Shown piece after piece: positions 1-6,917 of a stretch of DNA of 12,088 nt; the first letter of the stretch is position 1; the number at the start of each line of letters is the position of its first letter. The stretch spans positions 1 to 12,088 of the forward strand of contig CAYLTU010000181.1 in the NCBI GenBank assembly GCA_964386465.1. Direction: 5' to 3'. The position numbers and the translations under genes are program-made. The DNA is from GCA-2717185 sp964386465 (GTDB lineage: Bacteria > Pseudomonadota > Alphaproteobacteria > UBA8366 > GCA-2717185). Below the pieces are notes generated by a model. It was not told the origin of the DNA and made no database searches. It worked only from the letters and a program-made list of their open reading frames with translations.

Positions 1-34
1 TGGACGAAGTTGATAATGCCCAGCGCCGTTGACG

Positions 35-54
35 CGCGACTTCCGAAGTGGGTC
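35..54 (+). repeat. 20-bp motif shared with the right window end
   Basis: The motif cgcgacttccgaagtgggtc matches 12069-12088 at 16 of 20 positions without gaps. It continues into caaaag, and its cgcgacttc core also occurs inside the 78-bp repeat copy at 10147-10224. It is therefore probably a partial member of the same repeat family; that link is an inference. Confidence 0.5.
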
Positions 55-141
55 AAAAGTCCCCGTCAGCCGGCACCGCCAGTCACGCCTGAACCTGAGA
101 AAACCCGGACGTAAAACCGATGAAAGCCGACATCGCTATCG

Positions 142-219
142 GCATGCCGCCTGTTGAGGGTACAGCGGAAGCCGATTTGGATCAGCGCGAGTTCGCTTCT
201 TAGCCAAAATGAGACGGTG
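142..219 (+). repeat. 78-bp interspersed repeat, copy 1
   Basis: Aligned by eye without gaps to 10147-10224, about 54 of 78 positions agree. The best-kept blocks are the gcatg start, gtac.....gaag.cga in the middle, and cgcga.ttc..t.ttagcca near the end. It is the most diverged copy in its last part: the hairpin arms found in copies 2 and 3 around the ttagcc core are not kept here. It lies in non-coding DNA about 240 bp upstream of the first gene. Confidence 0.55.
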
Positions 220-379
220 AACAGAACAGCCAATCGGATCGAACCGTCTTTTACCTTAGCGATCAATTTGATGTGTATCAGGGACGGTAAACGCCGTTCC
301 GCCTACCTTGCCTTAACCGGCGACGTACCCTGTTGCTGTCGAGGTGAGGTAAAATGCTCACTTTGCAAAACCGGTTTCC

Positions 380-406
380 ACATTTCACGATTAATTTGGG
401 AAATGT
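380..406. promoter_or_regulatory. Operator-like inverted repeat upstream of the FAD oxidoreductase
   Basis: ACATTTC (380-386) and GAAATGT (400-406) form a perfect 7-bp inverted repeat with a 13-bp AT-rich spacer containing ATTAAT, centred 65 bp before the start codon at 458. A TTGCAA (363-368) just upstream could be a -35 box, but no convincing -10 follows at 16-18 bp. The geometry suits a dimeric repressor or activator site. No regulator gene lies next to it, so the role is only a possibility. Confidence 0.3.
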
Positions 407-457
407 CGGATCAGAATTGTGGCGCACCCCGAAAAGCACCGTACAGGACGATAAAAA

Positions 458-1741
458 ATGAAACAGCTTTGTCAGACCGATGTGTTGGTTGTTGGCGGCG
501 GCATGGCGGGCGTGGGCGCCGCGCTGGCGTCGGCCCGGGCGGGCAAGGAGACCATGCTGGTCGAAAAGCATGGTTTTTTCGGCGGCGTCGGTGCCCTGTG
601 CATGGGCATGCCGATCAATCAGATGCGCTCGCGCCACCAGCCGCGCTCGGCAATTCATGAAGCGCTGATCGGATGCCTTGCCGCGTATGGCGAGAAGGCG
701 GTCTGGATCGGCGAGCACCAACTGCGCTGCAACGTGGAATATCTCAAGGTGGCGATCCTGGATGCGCTGGACGCGGCCGGCTGCCGCTACCTGGTGCACG
801 CCCATGTGGTCGACAGCCTGGTCACCGCCGATCGTGTCACCGGCGTTGTCATGGGCAGCGCGGATGGTCTGCTAACGATCCAGGCGGATGTTGTCATCGA
901 TTGCAGCGGCGATGGCGACGTGGCGCATTTTGCCGGCGCCGAAATGCTGAAGGATACCGATCTGCCCGCCCCCCTGACCCTGGTGCAGAAAGTCGGCAAT
1001 GTCGATATGGCCGCGGCCAAACAATTCCAGCAGGACGACGGCATTCGGCGCCTGATTGACCGGGCCCGGGGAAAATACCCGCTGATACCCGATAGATGGC
1101 GGCTGACCCGCTCCCCCACCTCCGCCACCTTTCACATCAATCATGGCGGCACCAAGCATCTCGGTAATTACGATGCCACCGATCCGCTGCAGTTGAGCGA
1201 AGCGGAATGCCAGAGCCGCCGGCAGGCCGTGCAAATGATCGACGCCATGCGTGAATACGGCGGCGAGGCGCTGGCCGATATCGAAATGATCGCTACCGGG
1301 CCGCAAGTCGGCGTCCGCCCCCGCCGCCGGGTAAAGGGATTGTATACGATGCGCGAAGAAGACGCGCTGGAGGGCCGGCGGGCCGAGGACACGGTCGCCT
1401 GGCGCGGCGGTTTCCTCGATATCGGCTTTGTCCGTTTCGAACCGATGAAGATACATGACGTGCCCTATGGCGCCCTGGTGCCCGAGAAGATCGACGGTCT
1501 GCTGATGGCGGGCCGTTGCATTTCCGCCACCCATGTGGGCGCCAGCGCCGGTAAGAGCATGGGCAATTGCATGGCCACCGGCCACGCCGCCGGCATCGCC
1601 GCGGCACTTGCCATGGATCGGGGCCGGCAGCCTCGAGAGCTCGATGTCGCGGACATTCAATGCCGCCTGCGCAAAGACGGCGTCGACCTGGACCGCGCGG
1701 GCGAAGCGCAGGACGAGATCAGCCATATCAGAGGAGAATAA
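458..1741 (+). CDS. FAD-dependent oxidoreductase (FAD_oxidored family)
   Basis: This 427-aa protein looks like a soluble FAD-dependent dehydrogenase or oxidase of the FAD_oxidored (PF12831-type) group. It begins with a dinucleotide-binding βαβ fold: GGGMAG at residues 13-18, acidic E36 at the end of the second strand for the FAD ribose, then GG at 42-43. Near the C-terminus, IDGLLMAGRCIS (345-356) and the Gly/Ala/Ser-rich SAGKSMGNCMATGHAAG that follows form the second FAD-contacting segment typical of the family. There is no signal peptide or membrane segment. The start is chosen because the FAD motif sits 12 residues in, as usual; a weak CAGGA lies upstream. Members oxidise varied small organic substrates, and nothing here fixes the substrate. 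It stands alone on this strand: the next gene is 449 bp away behind a terminator. Confidence 0.85.
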   Translation: MKQLCQTDVLVVGGGMAGVGAALASARAGKETMLVEKHGFFGGVGALCMGMPINQMRSRHQPRSAIHEALIGCLAAYGEKAVWIGEHQLRCNVEYLKVAILDALDAAGCRYLVHAHVVDSLVTADRVTGVVMGSADGLLTIQADVVIDCSGDGDVAHFAGAEMLKDTDLPAPLTLVQKVGNVDMAAAKQFQQDDGIRRLIDRARGKYPLIPDRWRLTRSPTSATFHINHGGTKHLGNYDATDPLQLSEAECQSRRQAVQMIDAMREYGGEALADIEMIATGPQVGVRPRRRVKGLYTMREEDALEGRRAEDTVAWRGGFLDIGFVRFEPMKIHDVPYGALVPEKIDGLLMAGRCISATHVGASAGKSMGNCMATGHAAGIAAALAMDRGRQPRELDVADIQCRLRKDGVDLDRAGEAQDEISHIRGE

Positions 1742-2190
1742 CCCCGGCGGCCCGCCGCGGGCCCCGTAGACGGGTTGCTTGAGTTAAGACTCCGTCCCCA
1801 GGCCCCGTTGGCGGCAAATTTGTTTGACTTAAATCGTTGCAGAAGCGCCTTGAAAGGGTAATGTTCTAACAGGCTTTGAGGTGATGTTACGGAGGGTGCC
1901 AAACCTGAGGAATGCAAGTGAAATTGGCCTTAATGTGAACTCACCGGTTCCATGACGGCGTCAATCGCAACTTATTCTTTCAATGCTCGACATCCTCATC
2001 GACCACCTCAAAGCCTTCCTTCCTGCCAACCCCGCAAAGAGTGGCGGGGTTTTGATTTTGTTCTGGTGGCGACAAGCCATTCGCTACTCAAGATCCGTAC
2101 CGCCGCCATCGGCCGCACGGTTTTCCGAACCTGCTTATTATGAAGGGACACCGGGTAGGCGGTCATAGCAATCACCTTGGAATGCAATAA
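1742..2190. other. 449-bp intergenic region with an orphan terminator
   Basis: No convincing gene is visible. A GC-only hairpin (ggcccg/cgggcc, 1749-1763, 3-nt loop) sits 8 bp after the preceding stop codon but lacks a T tract. A much better intrinsic terminator lies at 2028-2058. Short frames here, such as one from ATG 1983, run straight through that terminator, have no ribosome-binding site and do not look like protein. The 280 bases before the terminator could be a long 3' UTR, a small RNA or a leader; the sequence does not decide. A clear promoter for the gene at 2191 was not found. Confidence 0.5.
2028..2058 (+). terminator. Rho-independent terminator
   Basis: A perfect 8-bp stem AACCCCGC (2028-2035) / GCGGGGTT (2044-2051) with an 8-nt loop is followed by TTGATTTTG. 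The T-rich side lies to the right, so it would stop + strand transcription. It sits 287 bp after the only upstream gene and 133 bp before the next start codon. Confidence 0.75.
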
Positions 2191-3975
2191 ATGAACGAAC
2201 CTGCAAGCATAGTTCCGAACGAAGCCGAACAAGCGACGCTTTGGCTCGATAACTTCGAGAAGGCGCTGCGCGGCACCGATCGTGCAGCTTTGACCGGCCT
2301 GTTTGCCGATGAAAGCCATTGGCGCGATATGCTGGCCTTCAACTGGACCGTGACGCCGCATGAGAGCCGCGAGGCGATCGTCGATGACTTGCTGGCGCGC
2401 CAGCCGAAAGTGAATGCCCGGAATTTCCAAGTCGCCGAAGGCCGAACGCCGCCGCGCCGGATCGGCCGGATCGGCATCGATGTGATCGAGTCGATCTTCA
2501 GCTTCGAGACCGATGTAGCACGGTGCAACGGCGTGCTCCGCTTGCCGGTCGAGGATCCGTCGAGGGCCTGGGTGTTTTCCACTTCTCTGACCGAAATAAA
2601 GGGTCACGAGGAACCGACCGGCGCGCGGCGTCCGACGGGGTCCGCCTATTCACGTAACTTCGGCGGCGACAACTGGGCTGACCTGCGCGAGAAGGAGCAG
2701 GCTTTTGAAGACCGGGAACCCACTGTTCTGATCATCGGCGGCAGCCAATTCGGCATAACGATGGGCGCACGGTTGGGTCTGCTCGGCGTCGATACGCTGG
2801 CGATCGAAAGAAACCCGAATGTCGGCGACGCCTGGCGCAACCGCTACCATTCACTCGCGCTGCACAATCAGGTGGCGATCAACCACTTCCCGTATATCCC
2901 CTATCCACCGAATTGGCCGAAATACATTTCCAAGGATATGCTGGCGAACTTCGTCGAATGGTACGCCACGGCCATGGAGGTGAATATCTGGACCAGCTCG
3001 ACCTTCATCGAAGGCGAGTTTGACGACGAAAAGGGCGTCTGGAACGCCCTCGTGCGCCGCGAAGACGGCACCGAACGCGTGTTCCATCCCAAACATGTCA
3101 TTTATGCGAACGGCATCGTCGGTAGTAAGAAGACGCCGGATGTTCCCGGCCTCGGGGATTTCAAAGGCGAGGTTCTCCACACCGAGGATTTTCATTCGGG
3201 CGAAAAGTACAAGGGCAAACACACGCTGGTTCTCGGGGTCGGCACCAGCGGGCACGATTGCGCGCAAGATCTGCATGGTCACGGCGCGCATGTGAAGATG
3301 ATCCAGCGCGGCTCGTCCTGCGTCGTCAGCGTCGAAGCGGCCGGCTTCAACAACTTCATCTACTACGAAGAAGATCTGCCGATCGACGATGCGGACCTTC
3401 TGGGTGTCGCGCCGACGTTCAGCCTGCTGGAACGCGGATACCAAATGAACGTCAGGAAAATGAAGGAACACGACAAGGCGCTGCACGAAGGGCTTCGGGA
3501 GAGAGGCTTCAAACTGGATTTCGGCACCAACGGCGCCGGGCACCAGATGAAGCTGCGCGAACGCCACGGCGGATATTACCTGAATTGCGGCGCATCCGAG
3601 CTGATCATCAGCGGAGAGATTGACCTGCTGCAATGGTCCGATGCCGAACGTTTCGTCGAAGACGGACTGTTGATGAAGGATGGCCGCGTTGAAAAAGCCG
3701 ACATGGTCGTCGCCGCGACCGGGTACCACAATCAGGATTATGTGGTGCGTCAGCTGATGGGCGACGGGATTGCCGACAAGGTCGGCCAAATCTGGGGCCT
3801 CAACGAACAGGGCGAGCTGAGCAACATGTTCGTGCCGACGCCGCAGCGGGGTCTGTGGTTCCTGGGCGGCGGCCTGTCACAAAACCGCGTCTACACGCGA
3901 TATGTCGCCCTGGCGATCAAGGCGATGGAACTTGGCTTGGTCGAGGACCGCCAAGCCGATGATGCCGCCAGTTGA
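2191..3975 (+). CDS. Flavin-containing monooxygenase-like protein with N-terminal SnoaL/NTF2 domain
   Basis: This 594-aa fusion has an NTF2/SnoaL-like α+β barrel (about residues 10-140) followed by a class B flavoprotein monooxygenase core (about 175-580). The FAD site is IIGGSQFG (181-188), with Ser185 replacing the usual middle Gly of GxGxxG. The hallmark FxGxxxHxxxF motif is FKGEVLHTEDF (324-334). The NAD(P)H site is GVGTSG (349-354). Such enzymes use NADPH and O2 to hydroxylate or insert oxygen into small substrates, and YUCCA-like and Baeyer-Villiger enzymes are relatives; no substrate can be named. The N-terminal barrel may bind substrate or act as a lid (inference). The ATG at 2191 puts the barrel in its usual place, though the Shine-Dalgarno (TTGGA, about 9 nt away) is weak. 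It is cytosolic and faces the LLM oxidoreductase tail to tail. Confidence 0.85.
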   Translation: MNEPASIVPNEAEQATLWLDNFEKALRGTDRAALTGLFADESHWRDMLAFNWTVTPHESREAIVDDLLARQPKVNARNFQVAEGRTPPRRIGRIGIDVIESIFSFETDVARCNGVLRLPVEDPSRAWVFSTSLTEIKGHEEPTGARRPTGSAYSRNFGGDNWADLREKEQAFEDREPTVLIIGGSQFGITMGARLGLLGVDTLAIERNPNVGDAWRNRYHSLALHNQVAINHFPYIPYPPNWPKYISKDMLANFVEWYATAMEVNIWTSSTFIEGEFDDEKGVWNALVRREDGTERVFHPKHVIYANGIVGSKKTPDVPGLGDFKGEVLHTEDFHSGEKYKGKHTLVLGVGTSGHDCAQDLHGHGAHVKMIQRGSSCVVSVEAAGFNNFIYYEEDLPIDDADLLGVAPTFSLLERGYQMNVRKMKEHDKALHEGLRERGFKLDFGTNGAGHQMKLRERHGGYYLNCGASELIISGEIDLLQWSDAERFVEDGLLMKDGRVEKADMVVAATGYHNQDYVVRQLMGDGIADKVGQIWGLNEQGELSNMFVPTPQRGLWFLGGGLSQNRVYTRYVALAIKAMELGLVEDRQADDAAS

Positions 3976-4005
3976 GGAAACGGCAGATGTCGATTTGGAA
4001 AGTTC

Positions 4006-4032
4006 GGGGTCATCTGTGGACAGCCCCTTTTT
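4006..4032 (+). terminator. Possible intrinsic terminator after the monooxygenase
   Basis: About 30 bp past the stop codon at 3973-3975, GGGGTC (4006-4011) can pair with GAC and CCC (4019-4026) across a 2-nt AG bulge, followed by TTTTT (4028-4032). The stem is short and imperfect. The rest of the interval to the convergent LLM gene (4033-4172) shows nothing recognisable. Confidence 0.4.
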
Positions 4033-4172
4033 AGCAAGGACAATTTGGCTTGTGGTGGCGTGGTCGAGAGCGGCCATGGTCGTACAGGCTGCGCAGCGCG
4101 ACCAGTTGGGCCGAACGAGGGGATGCGAGACGGCGAGTTCCGATGAGGTCGGCGGGAAAAGGCTGTGACCCA

Positions 4173-5171
4173 CTAATCGGCGGGCGCGCCCGTTCGGAGG
4201 ATTGCCTCGATGTCCTCCCATGCGATTCCGGGCGCAATACCAAGGACGGGAATATCGACCGCTGCGTCCCACTGCCGAAGTTCTTCTCGAACTTTGTCGG
4301 GCGGTCCGTACACGGTGAGTTGGTCTAGCAGTACCTGTGCTTCATCGGGGATGATGCCGTTCGCCGGACTTGGCTTCGGATTGGCCGCCAACACCGCCTT
4401 CACTTCGTCCCCGTAACCTTGCGAGGATACGAACTTCGCGTACACGTCGCCCATCGCACACAGGTACCAAGCTAGGTTGTTTGCCGCCATTTGACGGGCT
4501 GCTGGCTCGCTATCGCTAACCACGACTCCCGGGCATGCGAGAACTGTAAGGTCGGTTTTCATCACCCCCGCCCGCTTTCGCATCTTCTGTAACTCGGGAA
4601 CCCAAGTGGCGTACCGGTCCCGCGGTACATAGACCGGAAACCAGCCGTCGGCCAGCTCCGCTGCGACCTTGACCGCCTGGTCACCCATCGCCCCGATAAA
4701 GATGGGTACGTCCGGTTGCGGTGTCTGTCCGAGCCGTAGCGGCCGCGCATCGATGTCGGGAGGCAATGGCGCGCGTGCGCCCTCCAGAATCTGTCGAACC
4801 GATTGCGTTACGGCGCGAAGCTGCTTGGCGGGTCTTCGGAATTTCACGCCATGGAACCCTTCGACGAGGGTTCGTGTGCTCGCTCCAAGGCCGAGGACAA
4901 ATCGACCGTCGCTGATATCCGCAAGCGTGGCGGCGGTCATCGCGATCGTTCCCGGCGTACGTCCCCATATAGACAGGATTCCCGCCATCACGCGAATGCG
5001 CTTCGTCTTCATCGCAATCTCGGTCAACACCAGCGTGGAATCCAACCCCCAACCTTCGGGCAGCACAAACATCTCATAGCCCAGCTCATCGGCAAGGATC
5101 GCCGTTCGAACAATCAATTCCCGGCGCGTTTCCATGGGAGTAAGGCCGATCGCTCGGCGCGGGATCGTCAT
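4173..5171 (-). CDS. LLM-class (luciferase-like) flavin-dependent oxidoreductase
   Basis: This 332-aa protein fits a bacterial luciferase-like TIM barrel, closest in look to the F420-dependent, methylene-tetrahydromethanopterin reductase-like branch. Visible signatures are SDGRFVLGLGAS (87-98), PIFIGAMG (156-163) and ADGW (174-177), with the cofactor phosphate-binding region expected around these loops. Such enzymes use F420H2 or FMNH2 for hydride transfer or monooxygenation, and the sequence does not settle which. The ATG at 5171 is preferred over a GTG at 5210 because GGAGG (5177-5181) precedes it by 5 nt and the first β-strand (RRAIGLTP) then starts normally. The reading frame stays open back to the sequence gap, so an upstream partner or longer form cannot be excluded. 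It is convergent with the monooxygenase gene. Confidence 0.85.
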   Translation of the reverse strand: MTIPRRAIGLTPMETRRELIVRTAILADELGYEMFVLPEGWGLDSTLVLTEIAMKTKRIRVMAGILSIWGRTPGTIAMTAATLADISDGRFVLGLGASTRTLVEGFHGVKFRRPAKQLRAVTQSVRQILEGARAPLPPDIDARPLRLGQTPQPDVPIFIGAMGDQAVKVAAELADGWFPVYVPRDRYATWVPELQKMRKRAGVMKTDLTVLACPGVVVSDSEPAARQMAANNLAWYLCAMGDVYAKFVSSQGYGDEVKAVLAANPKPSPANGIIPDEAQVLLDQLTVYGPPDKVREELRQWDAAVDIPVLGIAPGIAWEDIEAILRTGAPAD

Positions 5172-5176
5172 GTCAG

Positions 5177-5181
5177 CCTCC
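5177..5181 (-). promoter_or_regulatory. Shine-Dalgarno that decides the LLM gene start
   Basis: On the minus strand TTGGAGG precedes ATG 5171 with a 5-nt gap (CTGAC). The alternative GTG at 5210 has no comparable site in front of it, which supports the 332-aa form over the 345-aa one. Confidence 0.65.
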
Positions 5182-5239
5182 AATGTTTCCTCCTGTGCGA
5201 TGAGCCCCACGACCAGAAATTGGTCCGGTACGTCGTTAC

Positions 5240-5339
5240 NNNNNNNNNNNNNNNNNNNNNNNNNNNNNNNNNNNNNNNNNNNNNNNNNNNNNNNNNNNNN
5301 NNNNNNNNNNNNNNNNNNNNNNNNNNNNNNNNNNNNNNN
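5240..5339. other. Assembly gap (100 Ns)
   Basis: Exactly 100 undetermined bases, the conventional placeholder for a gap of unknown length. It removes the 5' end of the MaoC-like gene and probably the promoter region of the LLM gene. Open frames that appear to cross it are artefacts of the Ns. Confidence 0.98.
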
Positions 5340-5615
5340 TACACGATTACCTTGATGTATAGATCGCTCTTGGGCGTCTACAACAATGCCGATGTACGGT
5401 GGGAGTTTCTTGGTGGCCTGGACTGGAATCTCAAATTCGTCGGTCCCGTTCGGCCAAGAGATCTGTTGCGTACCAAAATGGCCATCAAGAGCGTGCGACC
5501 GTCGAGCAAAGGAGATCGTGGCGTGCTAAACAGTATCACCGAAGTTTTCAATCAGCACGACGATGTGGTGATGAATTTGGAGGTAGTATCTTTACTGTCT
5601 TCTCGTCCTGAGTAA
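5340..5615 (+). CDS. MaoC-like hot-dog dehydratase, C-terminal part (5' end in gap)
   Basis: The 91 in-frame residues after the gap match the C-terminal half of a MaoC-type hot-dog fold. WNLKFVGPVRPRDLLRTKMAI resembles the conserved 'F..PVRPGDTL' strand-turn, and SSKGDRGVLNSITEVFNQHDDVVM resembles the 'S....G.V......NQ.GE.VM' strand pair. Family members are enoyl-CoA hydratases or related acyl-thioester enzymes of 140-160 aa, so roughly 50-60 residues, including the catalytic Asp/His motif, would lie in the gap. The usual Gly of the PGD turn is Arg here, and D-D replaces the common G-E. Whether the enzyme is catalytic cannot be judged without the missing half. It is divergent from the LLM gene if the scaffold is right, and convergent with the dihydrodipicolinate synthase-family gene. 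Confidence 0.7.
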   Translation, partial: YTITLMYRSLLGVYNNADVRWEFLGGLDWNLKFVGPVRPRDLLRTKMAIKSVRPSSKGDRGVLNSITEVFNQHDDVVMNLEVVSLLSSRPE

Positions 5616-5633
5616 GTCCGAATCGGACCTTTT
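5616..5633 (+). terminator. Short hairpin terminator after the MaoC-like gene
   Basis: GTCCG (5616-5620) and CGGAC (5624-5628) form a 5-bp stem with a 3-nt loop, starting at the base after the stop codon and followed by CTTTT. The stem is short for an intrinsic terminator and is partly symmetric, so it may also serve the convergent gene. Confidence 0.4.
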
Positions 5634-5701
5634 GGTCTTACCTCATTTCAGTGGACAGTTCAAAAAGATCCGGTTGCGTGCTCTTCGAAGTCAGCGGTAA
5701 T

Positions 5702-6580
5702 TCACGCTAGGCTGTCTAATATTCCTTCCAGCGTTTTTCGCTGATCGCCCGTGAGTGGCGCGGTTGGCGGGACAGGGTTGCCAACGTCGTAGCCCTGTAT
5801 CTGGAGCCCGGCTTTGACGCAGGCCGCAAGATTATAGCGCGCGAAGGCCTCGTTCAATTTCCAAAGGCCGCGCTGCACAGCCATCGCCTCGTCCCACTTA
5901 CCGTCCCGGCACAGTTCATATAGTGCGACACTTTCTTGCGGAATGACGCAGGCGGGACCGGCCATCCAGCCAACCCCGCCAATCATCATGACGGCGGCGG
6001 GTATGTGGGCGGAGGCGGAAAAAACTTTGATGCTCTCGCCGCATCGGTTGACGATGGACAGGAGGCGGCCCGTGTTCGTCGAGGCGTCCTTGATGTAGTT
6101 GATCCGGCGGTGCTCGGCGAGACGCTCAATAACGTCGAGAGAAAGGTCGGAACGCTGAAATTGCGGATTGGTGTACAAAATGACGGGTATGTCGACGGCA
6201 TCGGCTATCGCACGAAAATATGCCTCGATCCCCTCGTCACGAACCGGGAAATAGGCTTCCAGAATGGCCAAAATCCCATCGGCGCCGAGCCGCTCGTATG
6301 TCCGCGCCTGCTCGACCGCATCCGCGGTTGCTGTCGAAGCCACGCCCGTTATGACAGGGACACGTTTGTCTGCGGCTTCGATGGTCGACTGTACGACGCG
6401 GATCCGCTGCTCTCTGTTCAGATATGCGAATTCCCCCGTCGAACCCAATGGCGTGAGTCCGTGAACGCCTTTACCGATGAGATCATCACATAATCGACCC
6501 AGCACCTCGGTCAGGATCTCGCCATCCGGACCGATGGGGGAAACCAAGTATGGAAATACGCCGTGAAAATCTGCCATCAT
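5702..6580 (-). CDS. Dihydrodipicolinate synthase-family aldolase/lyase
   Basis: This 292-aa protein has the length and motifs of the DapA/N-acetylneuraminate lyase TIM-barrel superfamily. The pyruvate carboxylate-binding GSTGE is at 46-50. The catalytic Tyr is Y136 in LYTNP, and the Schiff-base Lys is K164 in YIKDAS. Such enzymes join or split pyruvate and an aldehyde; in catabolic contexts they act on sugar acids, hydroxyproline derivatives or aromatic aldehydes. An isolated copy beside oxidoreductases favours a catabolic paralogue over lysine biosynthesis (inference). The start is the first of two consecutive ATGs; AGGTGA (6587-6592) lies 6 nt upstream. It is divergent from the helicase gene across 337 bp. 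I do not name it dapA. Confidence 0.85.
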   Translation of the reverse strand: MMADFHGVFPYLVSPIGPDGEILTEVLGRLCDDLIGKGVHGLTPLGSTGEFAYLNREQRIRVVQSTIEAADKRVPVITGVASTATADAVEQARTYERLGADGILAILEAYFPVRDEGIEAYFRAIADAVDIPVILYTNPQFQRSDLSLDVIERLAEHRRINYIKDASTNTGRLLSIVNRCGESIKVFSASAHIPAAVMMIGGVGWMAGPACVIPQESVALYELCRDGKWDEAMAVQRGLWKLNEAFARYNLAACVKAGLQIQGYDVGNPVPPTAPLTGDQRKTLEGILDSLA

Positions 6581-6917
6581 TCCGGGTCACCTGCGCCGAT
6601 TCTTGATCATCGAATATAGAGCTGCGGGGTTGCTCCAGCCACTCTTACCGCAGACGATCCCGCCACCGCTGCGATGGATCTTCCTCTCAGCGCACCCGTT
6701 GAGCCCGCTCGGACCCGCGGGGAACAGCAACATCAATCGGGAATATCCGGTCATAACAGTCCTGAGGTCTCGAAAGTGGGGTAGACCGGACGTACCGGCA
6801 GCAGGGGCACGAGGGACGATTCTGGCTGAGAAGCCGCGACGGCCCTATTTGCTTCTGCGGCCGGTTCGGAAATTAGTAGCGCGTGCACGAATGCTCATAC
6901 TTTGATATACGCCGCGC
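6581..6917. other. 337-bp divergent intergenic region
   Basis: This lies between two genes pointing away from each other and should hold promoters for both. The only long frame (6603-6905) has a proline/arginine-rich composition without protein character. Apart from the AGGTGA Shine-Dalgarno of the minus-strand gene, I see no clear promoter, operator or repeat. It separates the metabolic genes from the helicase/CHAT/cyclase block, so it may be an island boundary; no attachment-site repeat is visible. Confidence 0.45.

Larger units (their letters stand above)
1..457. other. Gene-poor leader region with repeat elements
   Basis: No credible gene lies in these 457 bases. The open frames here are composition shadows without recognisable protein features. 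The first 30 or so bases could be the tail of a gene entering from the left: one frame ends in DEVDNAQRR and a stop at 30-32, just before the repeat motif at 35-54. The same arrangement, a gene end followed within about 12 bases by this motif, is seen at the right end of the window. That tail is a guess. The stretch also holds one 78-bp repeat copy (142-219) and an operator-like inverted repeat (380-406) ahead of the first gene. Confidence 0.5.

Noticed and set aside
154..660. 168-aa + strand frame overlapping the start of the FAD oxidoreductase
   Set aside because: Composition is Cys/Arg-rich and without domain features; it overlaps a well-supported gene in another frame.
872..1726. 284-aa antisense frame inside the FAD oxidoreductase gene (and similar ones at 2851-3789, 7470-8585, 11005-11946)
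   Set aside because: They are mirror frames of GC-rich coding DNA on the opposite strand; the sense frames carry clear family motifs while these carry none.
1983..2168. 61-aa + strand frame starting MLDILIDHLKAF
   Set aside because: No ribosome-binding site, and an intrinsic terminator lies inside the frame; the residues after the hairpin look non-coding.
3976..4172. Possible insertion-sequence end (tgtcgatttgg... and a reverse frame covering the interval)
   Set aside because: No terminal inverted-repeat partner, target duplication or transposase motif can be shown; the hairpin plus T run is better read as a terminator.
5172..5210. GTG at 5210 as the LLM gene start (345 aa)
   Set aside because: ATG 5171 has a well-placed GGAGG and fits the family's N-terminus; the 13 extra residues add nothing recognisable.
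4803..5615. A long + strand open frame of 270 codons running through the N gap
   Set aside because: Its left part is antisense to the LLM gene and the Ns supply no stops; only the part after 5340 resembles a protein family.
6840..6917. Promoter boxes for the helicase gene (ttgctt at 6849; gatata near 6904)
   Set aside because: Neither gives an acceptable -35/-10 pair with 16-18 bp spacing, so no promoter is called.
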